This document shows positions 23,871-34,489 of a stretch of 64,000 nucleotides of DNA, piece by piece (the first letter of the stretch is position 1; every line of letters begins with the position of its first letter). The translations under genes and the position numbers were made by a program. The notes below the pieces were generated by a model. The model searched no databases and had not been told where the DNA came from. It worked only from the letters and a program-made list of their open reading frames with translations. Origin of the DNA: Dipteronia dyeriana (lineage: Eukaryota > Streptophyta > Magnoliopsida > Sapindales > Sapindaceae); contig CM065300.1 of assembly GCA_032871835.1 (NCBI GenBank), forward strand, positions 107,877,088 to 107,941,087, given 5' to 3'.

Positions 23871-24730
23871 TGTTATAGGTATATTTTTAACGGATGTACA
23901 CGTTATTGACAGTATGGATAGTCCCTTAAAACTGCCAGGTAGATATCCAAAATAGGCATCCAAAAAGTATCCTTCAAGAAATCACTAAGGAATACGAACC
24001 CGAGTATGTATGAATGAATACAAGTATTCAGCAAGTTAAGACCTGTCTGGGACCAAGGGACGTCATATTCTACTATGGACAAGAACGAGAAACCTGAATA
24101 AAAATAAGTCCAATACATAATTCGCATATGGGTATACCAAGGGTCATGCTAATCTACGCAAAAACATCCATGTCAAGAAGAATTCCTAGAAGAATAAAGT
24201 ACCAAACAGAAAACAGGTTCCAAATCGATCAACAACTTTACTTCTTCAATAAGACTGCACATTTATAAGGAAATAAAGTCCTAAACTAATTGTATCTCCA
24301 GAGTCCCATTCAATCTCCGTACAATCTTCGAAATAGGAAAGAAGTAAAAGACGACTCCAACAAGCAACCAAATTATAACTAAATGCAAAACTCTTTTATT
24401 ACTTGTACAATAAGGATTAGGGTTCTATGTGAATACAAACAGACACATAATCTCATTGTTTAAGAATAATATATATATATATATATATAGAATCACGAGC
24501 AGAGAGAAGAAAAGAGAGATCGAGTGGTGTAATTCTTTATCTCTGTAGTGTATTTTAGCTCGGTTGTTTATTCAATCACCCGTGGACATTTCTCCGGTCA
24601 TCAGGGTTTTACCACGTAAACTCGTGTCAAACTAGCTTTAGATTGCATTCCCTTTCTCTTTCTCTTTGACAGATCACAACACAATCCAATCTTGTTGACT
24701 TTCTTACCCACCGAGAAATCGACGTCAACA
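23871..24730 (+). repeat. 3' LTR of element T
   Basis: 860 bp from TGTTATAGGTATATTT to CGACGTCAACA, preceded by a PPT. It contains the (AT)n tract at 24469-24489 and the shared CGTGG...CCACG hairpin at 24581-24616. It sits in an R LTR: the next bases ACTTTCTCC continue R at the point seen in 15370-15385. The tail from 24490 is repeated at 49206-49446. Confidence 0.75.
24469..24489 (+). repeat. (AT)n microsatellite at duplication breakpoint
   Basis: About ten AT units directly before the first base shared with copy 2. At the other junction (49190-49205) the text is a shorter ACATATATATAC. Confidence 0.85.
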
Positions 24731-26080
24731 ACTTTCTCCATTATGATTGTCTAGGGCATGAATGAGAAATTTTAAGTTATTCTATCTTAATTTAAGAGTT
24801 CAATTTTAATTCTTTAGTGGAACGAACTAAAATTAATAGATCGGACCTAACTGAATCATTTATTGATTGTGATTAGGTTATGTCTATTAAAGCTTAAATT
24901 TAGATAGCCCGCCAAGATCCTCATTTCACACGAACTTGCATGGATCACTAGATATATTCTACCGGACCAATTTATGGGTCCATTTAGAATTGTATTAAGG
25001 CATGTGGACTTGTTTCTTTTTGTAGGAATGGGTCTAGTGCACATGTGGACCTTTTATTAAAGACTAATGGATATAATATATAAGATAAATAATATATATG
25101 CCCATTTGTGGTCTTAGGCGGCAAGGCTATATATATTAGCTTAATATATTGTTTTTCATTTTATTATTTAATTATATGGAAATTAATTAAGTATTTATTT
25201 AATTAAAGGTCAAAATCTTTTTCCTAGTAGGAGACGGTCTCCTAGAGTCATATTATTGTTGGTAATATGATAAGTATCAAATACTATATTTGATAAGTAG
25301 ATAAATAATAGGAATTTATTTTTCTAGTCAAATTAGGAAGTATTTGATTTATATTAGGACTCTAATTGACAATCGGGCAAATTATGAAGTTTTTGATCGA
25401 GTAATAATTTAATTTATATTCAACATTTTGTTATTGAATAAATACACTATTTGAGTTGGAATAGGAGTCTTGGTGAAGTAGAAATCCTTTTTCTAGGAGG
25501 ATTTTCGGCCACCTGTATCTACTCCTATATAGAATTTTGACCAAGACAAAATTTTTGGTGTGAGAAGTTGTTTTTTATTTGTTTTTTATTGTTATATAAA
25601 AAAAACTTCGTCCAACTCATTGTGTGAAGAATTCGGCCAAGCTTAGAGAAAAGAAGGAACGTTTTTGTTTTCCATAGTAAACTAGTATCCTTTCCATCAA
25701 ACGGGTTTTGTGTAGAACATCAAATCAAGGTTCATGCGAGTTTCAATCAAATTGATTGATAATTCACAAGTTACCGAACGTTCTTAGTTTTTCTTTTGGA
25801 AGATTATTGTGACTAACAAAAAAGAAGATTTTGTTTGTTTCCATCCTCAAGTATACAATTTAAAGAAAGGGAGCCCATACTCCTTGGTGATTCACATTCA
25901 TGATTGGAATGGAAGATCTTGCAGATTCGATTCGACGATAGTTCAATCGTAAAAAAAAAAGGGTACGACACTTTTAATATACATCAATTAATATAGGGTT
26001 AAGGTTCTTTCTTTTAAATGGAAATTTTTTAAATATATCAAACCCAAATTTCACGCTTTCGTTGTGCGATTTTCCCTACA
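24731..26080 (+). repeat. R-family LTR, 3' portion (copy 1)
   Basis: Continues from ACTTTCTCC to TTTTCCCTACA, the true R LTR end. Its 5' part was separated by the insertion of T and is not in the window. It lacks 60 bp present in copy 2 (see 50180-50240). Short reverse frames here are not genes. Confidence 0.85.
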
Positions 26081-26753
26081 CATAACGCCCTTAGGTTAAG
26101 TGTGGACCGTTGTAACTTGCACTCTACATTATGACAATGGTCGCACAACACTCCAACATCATAAGCACACCGGTGTGGGACCGCTGCACTTTTCCAGTGT
26201 GACGCTTCCCCAATGCTTTTCCACTTTCATAGCGTTGTGACCCACCACAACGGTCCCACAATGGTAGTTGCTTATTTTTATTGGATTTCCACTCCGAATT
26301 AGTCCACAATTGTCCAAGAACTTCCCAAATGAAATCCTAAAAGACTCTAAAAAATCAAGACATATTTGAAAAATTCCCTAAACTCGAATTTGGAATTAAT
26401 CACAAAGAAGAACTCCAAGTTAGGAAAGAATTTTATTCCTTAGTTAATTCTATTTTTCTGCTTGATGTGTTTTCTACAACAAAGCAAATCGAGAATCTAC
26501 AAGGAGCAGTCACCTATAAATACCAAGAGTTTCTTCAAGGGAAGGGGTCAGAGATTCATTATTGATGTTTAAAGTTGAAGATCTTTCATAGTTTTTATTT
26601 TCTCCCTTTTTCTTCTTTTCTTTATTTTCAATTTTTTATTTGCATTCATAGTTATGATGTGTAGCTAAACTCTTCATAGCTAGGGCTAACTTGCAGCCCT
26701 TGACATGATTTTGATTTCATAGACATATTGCCTTAATGGAGGTGGTGGCCCGG
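26081..26753 (+). repeat. Athila-like (H) LTR part: U3 and R (copy 1)
   Basis: Non-coding. It has CpG-bearing inverted words (GGACCGTTGTAA near 26104 against ACAACGGTCCCA near 26238), a TATA box TATAAATA at 26515-26522, and a downstream TGTGTAGCTAAACTCTTC...TAGCTAGGGCTAA segment of the kind seen in Ty3 Athila/Tat LTRs. The family assignment is supported by the Athila gag-protease at 31629-33066. It ends abruptly at the truncated D LTR. Confidence 0.55.
26515..26522 (+). promoter_or_regulatory. TATA box of H LTR (copy 1)
   Basis: TATAAATA in a CACC...CCAAGAG context, identical in copy 2 at 51291-51298. About 60 bp further on lies a purine-rich GGGAAGGGGTCAGAG. Plausible core promoter of the H LTR. 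Confidence 0.45.
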
Positions 26754-28670
26754 GTTCTCTTTTTCGCTTTTCTCCTTGGCCGAATTCTACACACTTTATC
26801 TATGAGTTGATCGAATTTTGTCTAGAGCAAAAACTATTTTTTTCTCCATCAAAATTCTCTCATGCTATGCCAAATTCTCTCTTGAAAATTACCTAGCATC
26901 ACCGAAATTTTCATCATAGAACTCTTAAAGTTGGCCGAAAATCACACACATACATATAGGATCATAAATCCTTTCCTATGAAGGATTTACTTGGTTTACA
27001 AGAATCCTTTCCTTAGGTGGATTTATTTGGTAGTTAAGAATCCTTATCTAAAAGGAATTCTATCCTTTTGTATATATATATGGGCTGACCGAATTTTATA
27101 GGATATAGATTAGGATCACAAATCCTTTCCTAAGAATGATTTACTTGGTAGTTAAGAATCATTTCCTTAGGTAGATTTAATTGATGGTTAAGAATCCTTT
27201 TGAAAAAGGAATTCAATCCTCCACCAGGACTCCTAATCCAACTCAATAGTGTATTTGTAACCATATTAAAGACTTCCTAATTTGATTAGATAAATAATTC
27301 TTTTTATTTATCTACATATCAAATATAGTCTTTAATATTAATTATACTACCAACAATAGTATAATTTTATGAGACCAACTCCTACTAGGTAAAAGATTTT
27401 GACTTTTAATTAAATAATTAATTAATCAACAAATTAATTAATTTCTTTTAAATTAAATAGTAAACAAAAATAATATAGTTAAGCTATTCTCAATAGCCTT
27501 GCCGCCCAACACATGAATATGGGCCATATATTATTTTTACTATTTTATTAAATCCGTTGGACATTTTATAAAAAGTCCACATGTGAACTAGATCCATTCT
27601 TACAAAAAGAAACAAGTTCATATGCCTTAATATAATTCTAGATAAACCCCTAAATTGGTCCGGTAGAATATATCAAGTGATCCATGCAAGTTCGTGTGGA
27701 TTGAGGATCTTGGCAGGCTATCTAAATTTAAGCTCCAATAGACACAACCCAATCACAATCAACAAATGATTCACTTAGGTCTGATCTATTAAATTTTAGT
27801 TCATTCAACTAAAAAACTAAAATTGAACTCTTAAATAAAGATAGAATAAGTTGATGTTACTCACTCATACCCTAGACAACCTTATTGGAGAAAGTGTATC
27901 CTCGTGAAGAATAACAATAATCGCCAAGAGCTCATAGACCGCCTATAGCTCTCCAAGTTACCATATTTACTTATATGACCATATTTTAAACTTGGATATT
28001 TTGACTTGTCCAGAAGCCATGCTTCAATAGACACTATTGAAAACTTAACGTTAAGATTTAATATCTAATACCTCAAAACAACCATATGATGGTATTCTAT
28101 GGATGAAATCAATGGAGCCACGATGTCCATATCTATAAATGAAGTCCTCTATCGATTAACAAATGAATACCACCAAACTATCAAGGATAGACTATGCTAT
28201 ATAATCATACTCATTTATAGCTTAAATGATAACATATGCAACCATAAGCCCATCATTTATCTCAGGATTGAGATAGACTCTCCGATTGTCTTCAAATGAA
28301 AATTTTTATCCATTGACGATTCTAGATAAAGTATTTCATTTTGATCCTATTCAATGCACCCGGTGCACTAGATTCTTTTGCCCAAAGACACCACACCTTG
28401 ATGATTTTAGACTCATCATAACACATTTGATCCTACTCAAATGCTAGCAAAAGAATCTACAACTTTGAGAAGATAAAGGTGTCTAACCTTTTATCTTAAG
28501 TTGTGAATATTATTCAAGACTAACTAAAGAATTGTATCTACCTCATACATATCTATATATATGAACAACTCTTCTTTTCTCATAGTCTTTTGACCTTATG
28601 ATCATTTACTTTTGACAATTATAATAATTAAACTATAAATGCTATAAGATTTGTTAAACTAGAAATCACT
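26754..28670 (-). repeat. 3' LTR of D, truncated at both ends (copy 1)
   Basis: Reverse R LTR. Missing at the low end is the terminal segment (compare 30330-30770), and missing at the high end is the first ~68 bp ending in the LTR start. It includes the GCCTTGCCGCCCA promoter-like word near 27499. Confidence 0.8.
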
Positions 28671-28968
28671 GTCTAGAGACATCAAAATATCGGCAGCAGT
28701 CTCCATTCCTTCATGTTGCTGTTTACAACACGTTGGAAATGATGGCCATAATGTGACGTACATTAAGCCTTATCATCTAAAGACTTCCACTACTGATACT
28801 CATCTCTTTGTTCCTGAGTAGATTCATTAGTTTGGTGGTTAAGGAATATAAAGAATGAACTTATACTTTTTAATTTGCAACAACAACCCAATATTCCTTT
28901 TCCATGTGACATAATTATCATCAGTTAAAGTATTATCTTTTTAGGATATTGATTAGGGATGGGGTCAT
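28671..28968 (-). pseudogene. gag start of element D (copy 1)
   Basis: Reverse-strand remnant of R gag. The start codon complement is at 28968-28966 (compare 11154), followed by the NYVTWKRNIG-type capsid segment. Several frame breaks occur and about 100 codons remain. The coding sequence runs into LTR at 28670. Confidence 0.7.
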
Positions 28969-30310
28969 GATTTCTTTTTAAAAACAAAAATTATATAAGT
29001 AGACAATCATGATATAGCACTTTTGAATAATTATTTTGAATTAAATAATTCAATCGTAAAATTCAACGGTGATCCAACACCCATAAATGTCACGCCTCCT
29101 TTAGGAGTTTGCAATATTTACAAGTTGGACTAGGTCCCACCTAATTGTTAACATAACAACCAATGTTTCCAATTTTAGCCTTGCAATTTTATTAACAAGA
29201 ACTCTTGGGAGAATATTAATAAAAGTACATTGATTGTGTTACCAAGTTATCGACCTTCAATATAATCCCTCACGAATATCCCTCCTTTGGAAATAGATAT
29301 CATTTGGGCTCATTGTCTAGTCTATCCTTGTAAGGAAGTATCTTGCTAAATTCCATTCATGAATACCTCTTGGGAGCTTATTCACGAAACATAAAGCTCA
29401 ACTAAAGTTGGAGGCCGTAGGTGTTCCAAAGCACCTTTTCCCACTCAATTGGTTAAGCGTGTGATCGAATTCCAAAGAATGATTTACCCAGGTATCTGGA
29501 TGCCAATTTAGATACTTAAACCATTCAATGCATGTTCATACCAAAAGAGATATATGAGTGGCACTCCTATTCTATATGACATGTTATCAAACAATGACAA
29601 ACATTGTAATATTTACGAAAATATAAATAGCTATAATTTTGGTCCATCCTAGAAAAACAAGTAAATTACATATATCTTGGAATACAAGAACTTCTTTATT
29701 GGCAAACAAGTCTTCAAGCGACCTTCGTCGTTCGGACTCCCTCGGTTACCTCCCACGAACGCGCGCACCCTTCTCCCTTACCCATGGGCGTGCACATACC
29801 ACAATCCCATAAAGGGCTGCCATGCACAGCCCACGGCTACCAAAGGGTTGCCGTGCGCAGCCCATGCCACCAAAAACATGGCTGCGCTCTTCGCATGCAC
29901 GTTCGTTGTTACAGCTCGCAAGGTCCCAAACTTGTTCCGGTTGCTCTTAATTCTTCAAACCTTCGAGTCTTCGAAACTTGAATGTATTACAGAAGAATTT
30001 AAATAATAAAATTCTGCAGTTTTTTTTTTTTTATTATTATTACAACAAAAAAAAAACTTAGCAACTACCAGGAAGGAAATTCTGGCGATGATAGACAACC
30101 CTTCTTGTTACAATCCCAAAAAAAATTACATTGAAATTCTAGGACCAAAATTGAGCATTAACAAACCACATATAAAACTTATATATATCCATACATTCCA
30201 ATGTAAATATATGTGTGAATACTTAGAGTGTCATCTCTTTCTAAAACATGCATATATACAATAAAAAGAAAAATATTCATGAACACATACATCAGTTAAT
30301 CAAGGGTACA
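28969..30310 (-). other. 5' leader of D (copy 1)
   Basis: About 1.3 kb of non-coding leader between primer binding site and gag. A GC-rich tract (29715-29960) contains near-repeats of the word GGGCTGCCATGCACAGCC/GGGTTGCCGTGCGCAGCC. It generates plus-strand ORFs such as 29677-30006 that I do not regard as genes. Homologous to 11155-12283. Confidence 0.6.
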
Positions 30311-30315
30311 ACCAG

Positions 30316-30328
30316 GCTTAGATACCAA
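30316..30328 (-). other. Primer binding site of D (copy 1)
   Basis: On the minus strand it reads TGGTATCTAAGCC, two bases after the LTR end. It is an initiator-Met-tRNA-like site with changes from TGGTATCAGAGC. It fixes the minus orientation of D. Confidence 0.8.
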
Positions 30329-30329
30329 T

Positions 30330-31628
30330 TGTAGGGAAAAAACGATTCAAAACGCAATGGAAGCGTGAGAAAATGAAAATTAGGGTCTGTGTATAAATAA
30401 TTTTTTTTCTTTTTTATTCAATGAGAAAATTAACCCTAGATTAATTGTCGTATATAAAAGTATAGTACATTTTTCTCATGACGATTGAACAAGCACTGAA
30501 TTGATTCCACAAGATCTTCCAATCCAATCATGAACGTGAATCACCTAGGAGTGTGGGCTCCCTTTATTTAAATTGTATACCTAAGGATGGAAACAAACAA
30601 AATCTATTTCTTTGTTAGTTACAAATATCCTCTAAGAGAAAAATTAATAAACGTCCGGCCACTTGTGAATTATCAATCAATTTGATTGAAACTCGCGTGA
30701 ACCTTGATTCGATGTTGTACACAAAACCCTTTTGATGTAAAGGATACTAGTGTACTATCGAAAACAAAAACGTTCTCTTTTTCTCTTTTCTCCTTGGCCG
30801 AATTCCACACTCTTTATCTATGAATTTATTGAATTTTGTCTAGAGCAAAAACTAAAATTTTCTCTCTCAAAATTCTCTCTTGCTATGCCAAATTCTCTCT
30901 TGAAAATTACCTAGCATGACCGAAATTTTCATCATAGAATTCTTAGGGCTGGCCGAAAATCACACACATACATATATTGGATCATAAATCCTTTCCTAAG
31001 AAGGATTTACTTGGTTGGCAATAATTCTTTCATTAGGTGGATTTATTTGGTAGTTAAGAATCCTTATCTAAAAGGAATTCTATCCTTTTTTATATATATA
31101 TATGGGCTGGCCGAATTTTATAGGATATAGATTAGGATCACAAATCCTTTCCTAAGAAGGATTGAGATATTCTCTCCGATTGTCTTCAAATGAAAACTTT
31201 TATCCATTGACGGTTCTAGATAAAGTATTTCATTTTGATCATATTCAATGCACCTAGTGCACTAGATTCTTTTGCCCAAAAACACCACACTTTGATGATT
31301 TTAGACTCATCATAACACATTTGATCCCACTCAAATGCTAACAAAAGAATCTACAACTTTGACAAGATAAAGGCGCCCAACCTTTTATCTTAAGTTGTGA
31401 ATATTATTCAAGACTAACTAAATAATTGTGTCTACCTCATACATATCTATATGTATGAACAATTCTTCTTTTCTTATAGTCTTTTGACCATATGATTATT
31501 TACTTTTGACAGTTATAATAGTTAAACTATAAATGCTATAAGATTTTTTAAACTAGAAATCACTTTATTCATATGAAAAGATTGTTAATTACAATATTAC
31601 ACTCTTGCTATCGAGCATAATCCTAACA
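30330..31628 (-). repeat. 5' LTR of D with 882-bp deletion (copy 1)
   Basis: 1299 bp, from TGTAGGGAAAAAACG to ATAATCCTAACA. Copy 2 of the same LTR is 2181 bp. The missing piece is bounded in copy 2 by AGGATT words, one of which remains at 31160 in copy 1. Confidence 0.85.
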
Positions 31629-33066
31629 TCAATGACTACTCAACTCGTGCCCACATCATGGGATAGAAGAACATTACCTCATTCAATACTTCTATGAAGG
31701 ATTGCTTGACTCTGAGAGGATCATGGTTGATGCTACAAATGGAGGTGGATTGATCAAAAAGAATGCATTGGAGGCTAATGAGATAATTGAGAGGCTTTAA
31801 AGAATTCTCAACAATTCAACTACTGAAGAACCCCGTCGAAGAAAGTTGTAATTTATGAGGTGAACACAAATGATTATGGACCCCAAATCGCCCAATTGAC
31901 AAAGTTAGTCCAAAAATTGATCCCGAATTATCAAGTGTGTGCGGTATGCGTGAATCCGGGACACTTTTCGAAGACATGCCCAAGTCTAGACGGTAACGGG
32001 GAGGAGATGGCAAATTATGTGCAATAACAGAAGCAAAGGAATGATCCATTCTCCGACACATATAATCCGAGTTGGCGACAACATCCGAACTTTGGATGGA
32101 AGAACACTTAAAATGCATTAATCCCACCACCAACTTAAAATCAATTTGCACCTCAACAACCTCCAAGACAAGGTAAGTCCCTTAATGAACTCATGGAATC
32201 TTTAGCACTAGGTACTCAATATTTTGCACAGGAAACAAGGCAATCTATCAAGAACATAGAGAACCAAATTGGGCATATAACATCCTCGCTGAGTCAAAGA
32301 AACCATGGTAGACTTCCAAGCCAAGTGAATTAAGAATCTGCAAAGGCAATCACTCTTCGAAGTGGCAAGGAAGAGGGATAAGGAAAAAAAGATATGGAAG
32401 TAGACATAAAGGCCAATGAAAAAGAAGAAGAAGTACCTGAAAAAAATCGACAACAGAAGAATAAGGATACGGTGGTTGAGGAACCAAGTGTTGAAATCTT
32501 AACACAAGTACTATATCCAGGGAGAATTATAAAGGGAAAGAGGAGCAAAACATAAAAGACATCGTTGATACTTTTCAGAAAGTACAAATCAACATTCCTT
32601 TGATGGATGCTATTGAACAAATTCCAAGGGCAAAGTATCGTGAGGAATTATGCACAAACAAGAGAACATTCAAGGAGAATGAGACAGTGGCTCTAAATAA
32701 GGATGTCTCTATTGTGCTCTTGCACAAGCTACCTCAAAAACTCAAGGATCTAGGGAGTTTCACAATTTTATGCATCATCGGAACCCAAAGGTTTAAAGGC
32801 TTTACTTGATTTAGGTTCTTCTATTAATTTATTGCCTTATTCTATGTTTGAATCTTTGAAGATTGGTGAACTCAATGAGACCTCTACAAGTATCCAACTT
32901 GCCGATCGATCCATTCAATACCCAAAAGGAATGCTATAAGACGTACTACTCAAGGTCATTGAATTAATATTTCCAAGATGCTCCCACTCCCGGAAGAGAT
33001 CTTCCTTTGATCCTTGGAAGGCCATTCTTGAGGACGACAAGGACAATGATCGACGTTCATGAATGA
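31629..33066 (+). pseudogene. Athila-like gag end and protease (copy 1)
   Basis: Plus-strand Ty3/gypsy remnant. Gag text includes YFYEGLLDSERIMVDATNGG, then a CCHC knuckle CAVCVNPGHFSKTC at 31938-31979. A linker follows with AITLRSGKE and an acidic Glu/Lys stretch. The protease region has PLMDAIEQIPRAKY, a cysteine-poor SFTILCIIG segment and the active-site text LLDLGSSINLLPYSMF near 32800-32850 (D-L-G is the usual Athila form), then ILEDDKDND and an IDVHE end. Stops and shifts are scattered (for example near 31798, 31848, 32107, 32330, 32553, 32780 and 32938). No RT follows. The first part of gag is absent because D lies upstream. Confidence 0.85.
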
Positions 33067-33666
33067 ACACCTACATGATGAATTCAATTTCCCCATAAAA
33101 ATTGCTTATCTTTTCTTAGGTTCCTTTGATTGATTTTCTTAGGACTATGAGTTTAGGTTTTATTTTGCAAGAATGCAAGTCGGACACCATACAAATCTAT
33201 CCTTGGTGGCAACATATAATTGAAATAAGACTCGATTGCGGGAAGTTATTTTGTAAACTGCCTAGAATAGATACCATGTTTTAGGGTTTATGTGATGTTC
33301 ATATTCTCTCCGTTCTTAATGAATTGTAATTATTAAATCTAAGTAGACACCATGATGTGTTGTAATTTGGGATATAAGTATTTATCGAAACACTATAAAA
33401 TTTAAGTGCCAACTAAGAGAGAATCACATGGCTCGAGTGAGACACCATTACCTTGTAGTGAATCCTCAAATGTTTGCGTGAGTTGTGTTTTATTTAAGTT
33501 GTCTTAGAGTCGTTGATTGTCTTAATTTAGTGACTTTGAAATCTTAACTTCCGTAAGTAATTCATTCCTCGTGAGAACGACTCTTGCTTGCCTATTGTAC
33601 TATCTTTTACAATTTGTGCACTTGCAAGGTTTGATAATATTTTTGTTTGTTATTTTGTAACCAACA
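33067..33666 (+). repeat. H LTR end (copy 1)
   Basis: Non-coding. It ends with CGTGAGAACGACTCTTGCTTG, a TGTGCACTTGCAAGG word and TTTGTAACCAACA, the style of Athila/Tat LTR ends. It directly follows the protease remnant, so RT to PPT and the LTR U3 are deleted. Confidence 0.55.
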
Positions 33667-34489
33667 CATGCTCATCCACCTCTTTTATGAGACCAGTCTG
33701 GTCTTCTACCTCATTGGCAAGACCAGAAGGGGAGGTAGGCATGTCAGAATCTCTATCATTAGAAGTAGGCTAGTTTTCTACCTCATTGGCAGGTCAAAAG
33801 CCCTGAATTTTGCCTAGACCTCTACAGTATTAGGGGGCTTCAAGCTAGGATCTAATCCAATGCCACATGGCAAGAAAGAGGAGATAGACTGCTGACTATC
33901 ATCTTCCTCATCATTTACCCCATAACTCGAAAGGGGTTAGCCTCAGTGGAGGCAAGCATAACCATCTCAGCCGCTTTCTTCTTGATCTCTTCCCTTTTCC
34001 ATCCCTCAATGACACTTAATTCAAACTGGGAAGATAGAGCCAATTCCATCTGGTAGGCTGCATAAAAGTAACCCTCTTTAAAGAAGGCCTCCAAGTTGGT
34101 CATTCTGGCTTGAAGAACCTGAACCTGAACCTTTTCTTCTAGCGGACTTGCTATTCCCTTCAGGTCATCACCTTGGTGGGCTTAGTGTTTAGATTTGAGT
34201 ACCTCTCAGTCATAGGAGTGCTTCATCCGCTACAAGTCCCATTGGGCCTCCTCAAGGGCTTTCTCAGTTTTATGTAGTTCCTGGTTCAATGATTGAAAGA
34301 CCCTCTATCCCTTGGCGAACTCTCCCTAGCTACTCCAAGCTCGGTCCTAGCAAAATTGACATGTTCTTAGAAGGAATCAACTTATTGGCTTATAGCCAAA
34401 TTGAATTTGAAAGCCTGCCAATTACAAAACACAAGTTAGCATTCTCCCAAGTGTCTGGTAGATATGGAAAGCAAAAAAGAGAGAAGGGT
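33667..34489 (-). pseudogene. Pseudogene P, part 3: coiled-coil C-terminal region (copy 1)
   Basis: Reverse-strand remnant of an unidentified protein. A charged coiled-coil-like stretch (KTEKALEEAQWDL) is broken by several stops. An open piece at 34103-33915 begins MTNLEAFFKEGYFYAAYQME, and an acidic tail after a frameshift contains two ANEVE repeats (33702-33790). GC content and exon-like reading differ from the AT-rich surroundings. It continues upstream at 45216-44823 on the other side of element B. It could be another antisense gene of a Tat-type element or a host-derived gene; I cannot tell which. Confidence 0.5.

Larger units (their letters stand above)
26754..31628 (-). mobile_element. 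Element D: internally deleted R-family element (copy 1)
   Basis: Reverse-oriented R element with LTR, primer binding site, long leader and only the first part of gag. The deletion runs from gag through all of pol into the first ~68 bp of the 3' LTR (junction 28670/28671). The 3' LTR also lacks its last ~430 bp at 26754, and the 5' LTR lost 882 bp. Cannot encode any enzyme. Confidence 0.85.

Noticed and set aside
24856..25044. 62-codon reverse ORF identical in both duplicate copies (49572-49760)
   Set aside because: Identity only reflects the recent duplication. It lies inside an R LTR and is not open in other R LTRs.
29677..30006. 109-codon plus-strand ORF in a GC-rich tract, repeated at 54454-54729
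   Set aside because: It lies antisense in the non-coding leader of element D, shifts frame and length between the two copies, and has no recognisable domain.
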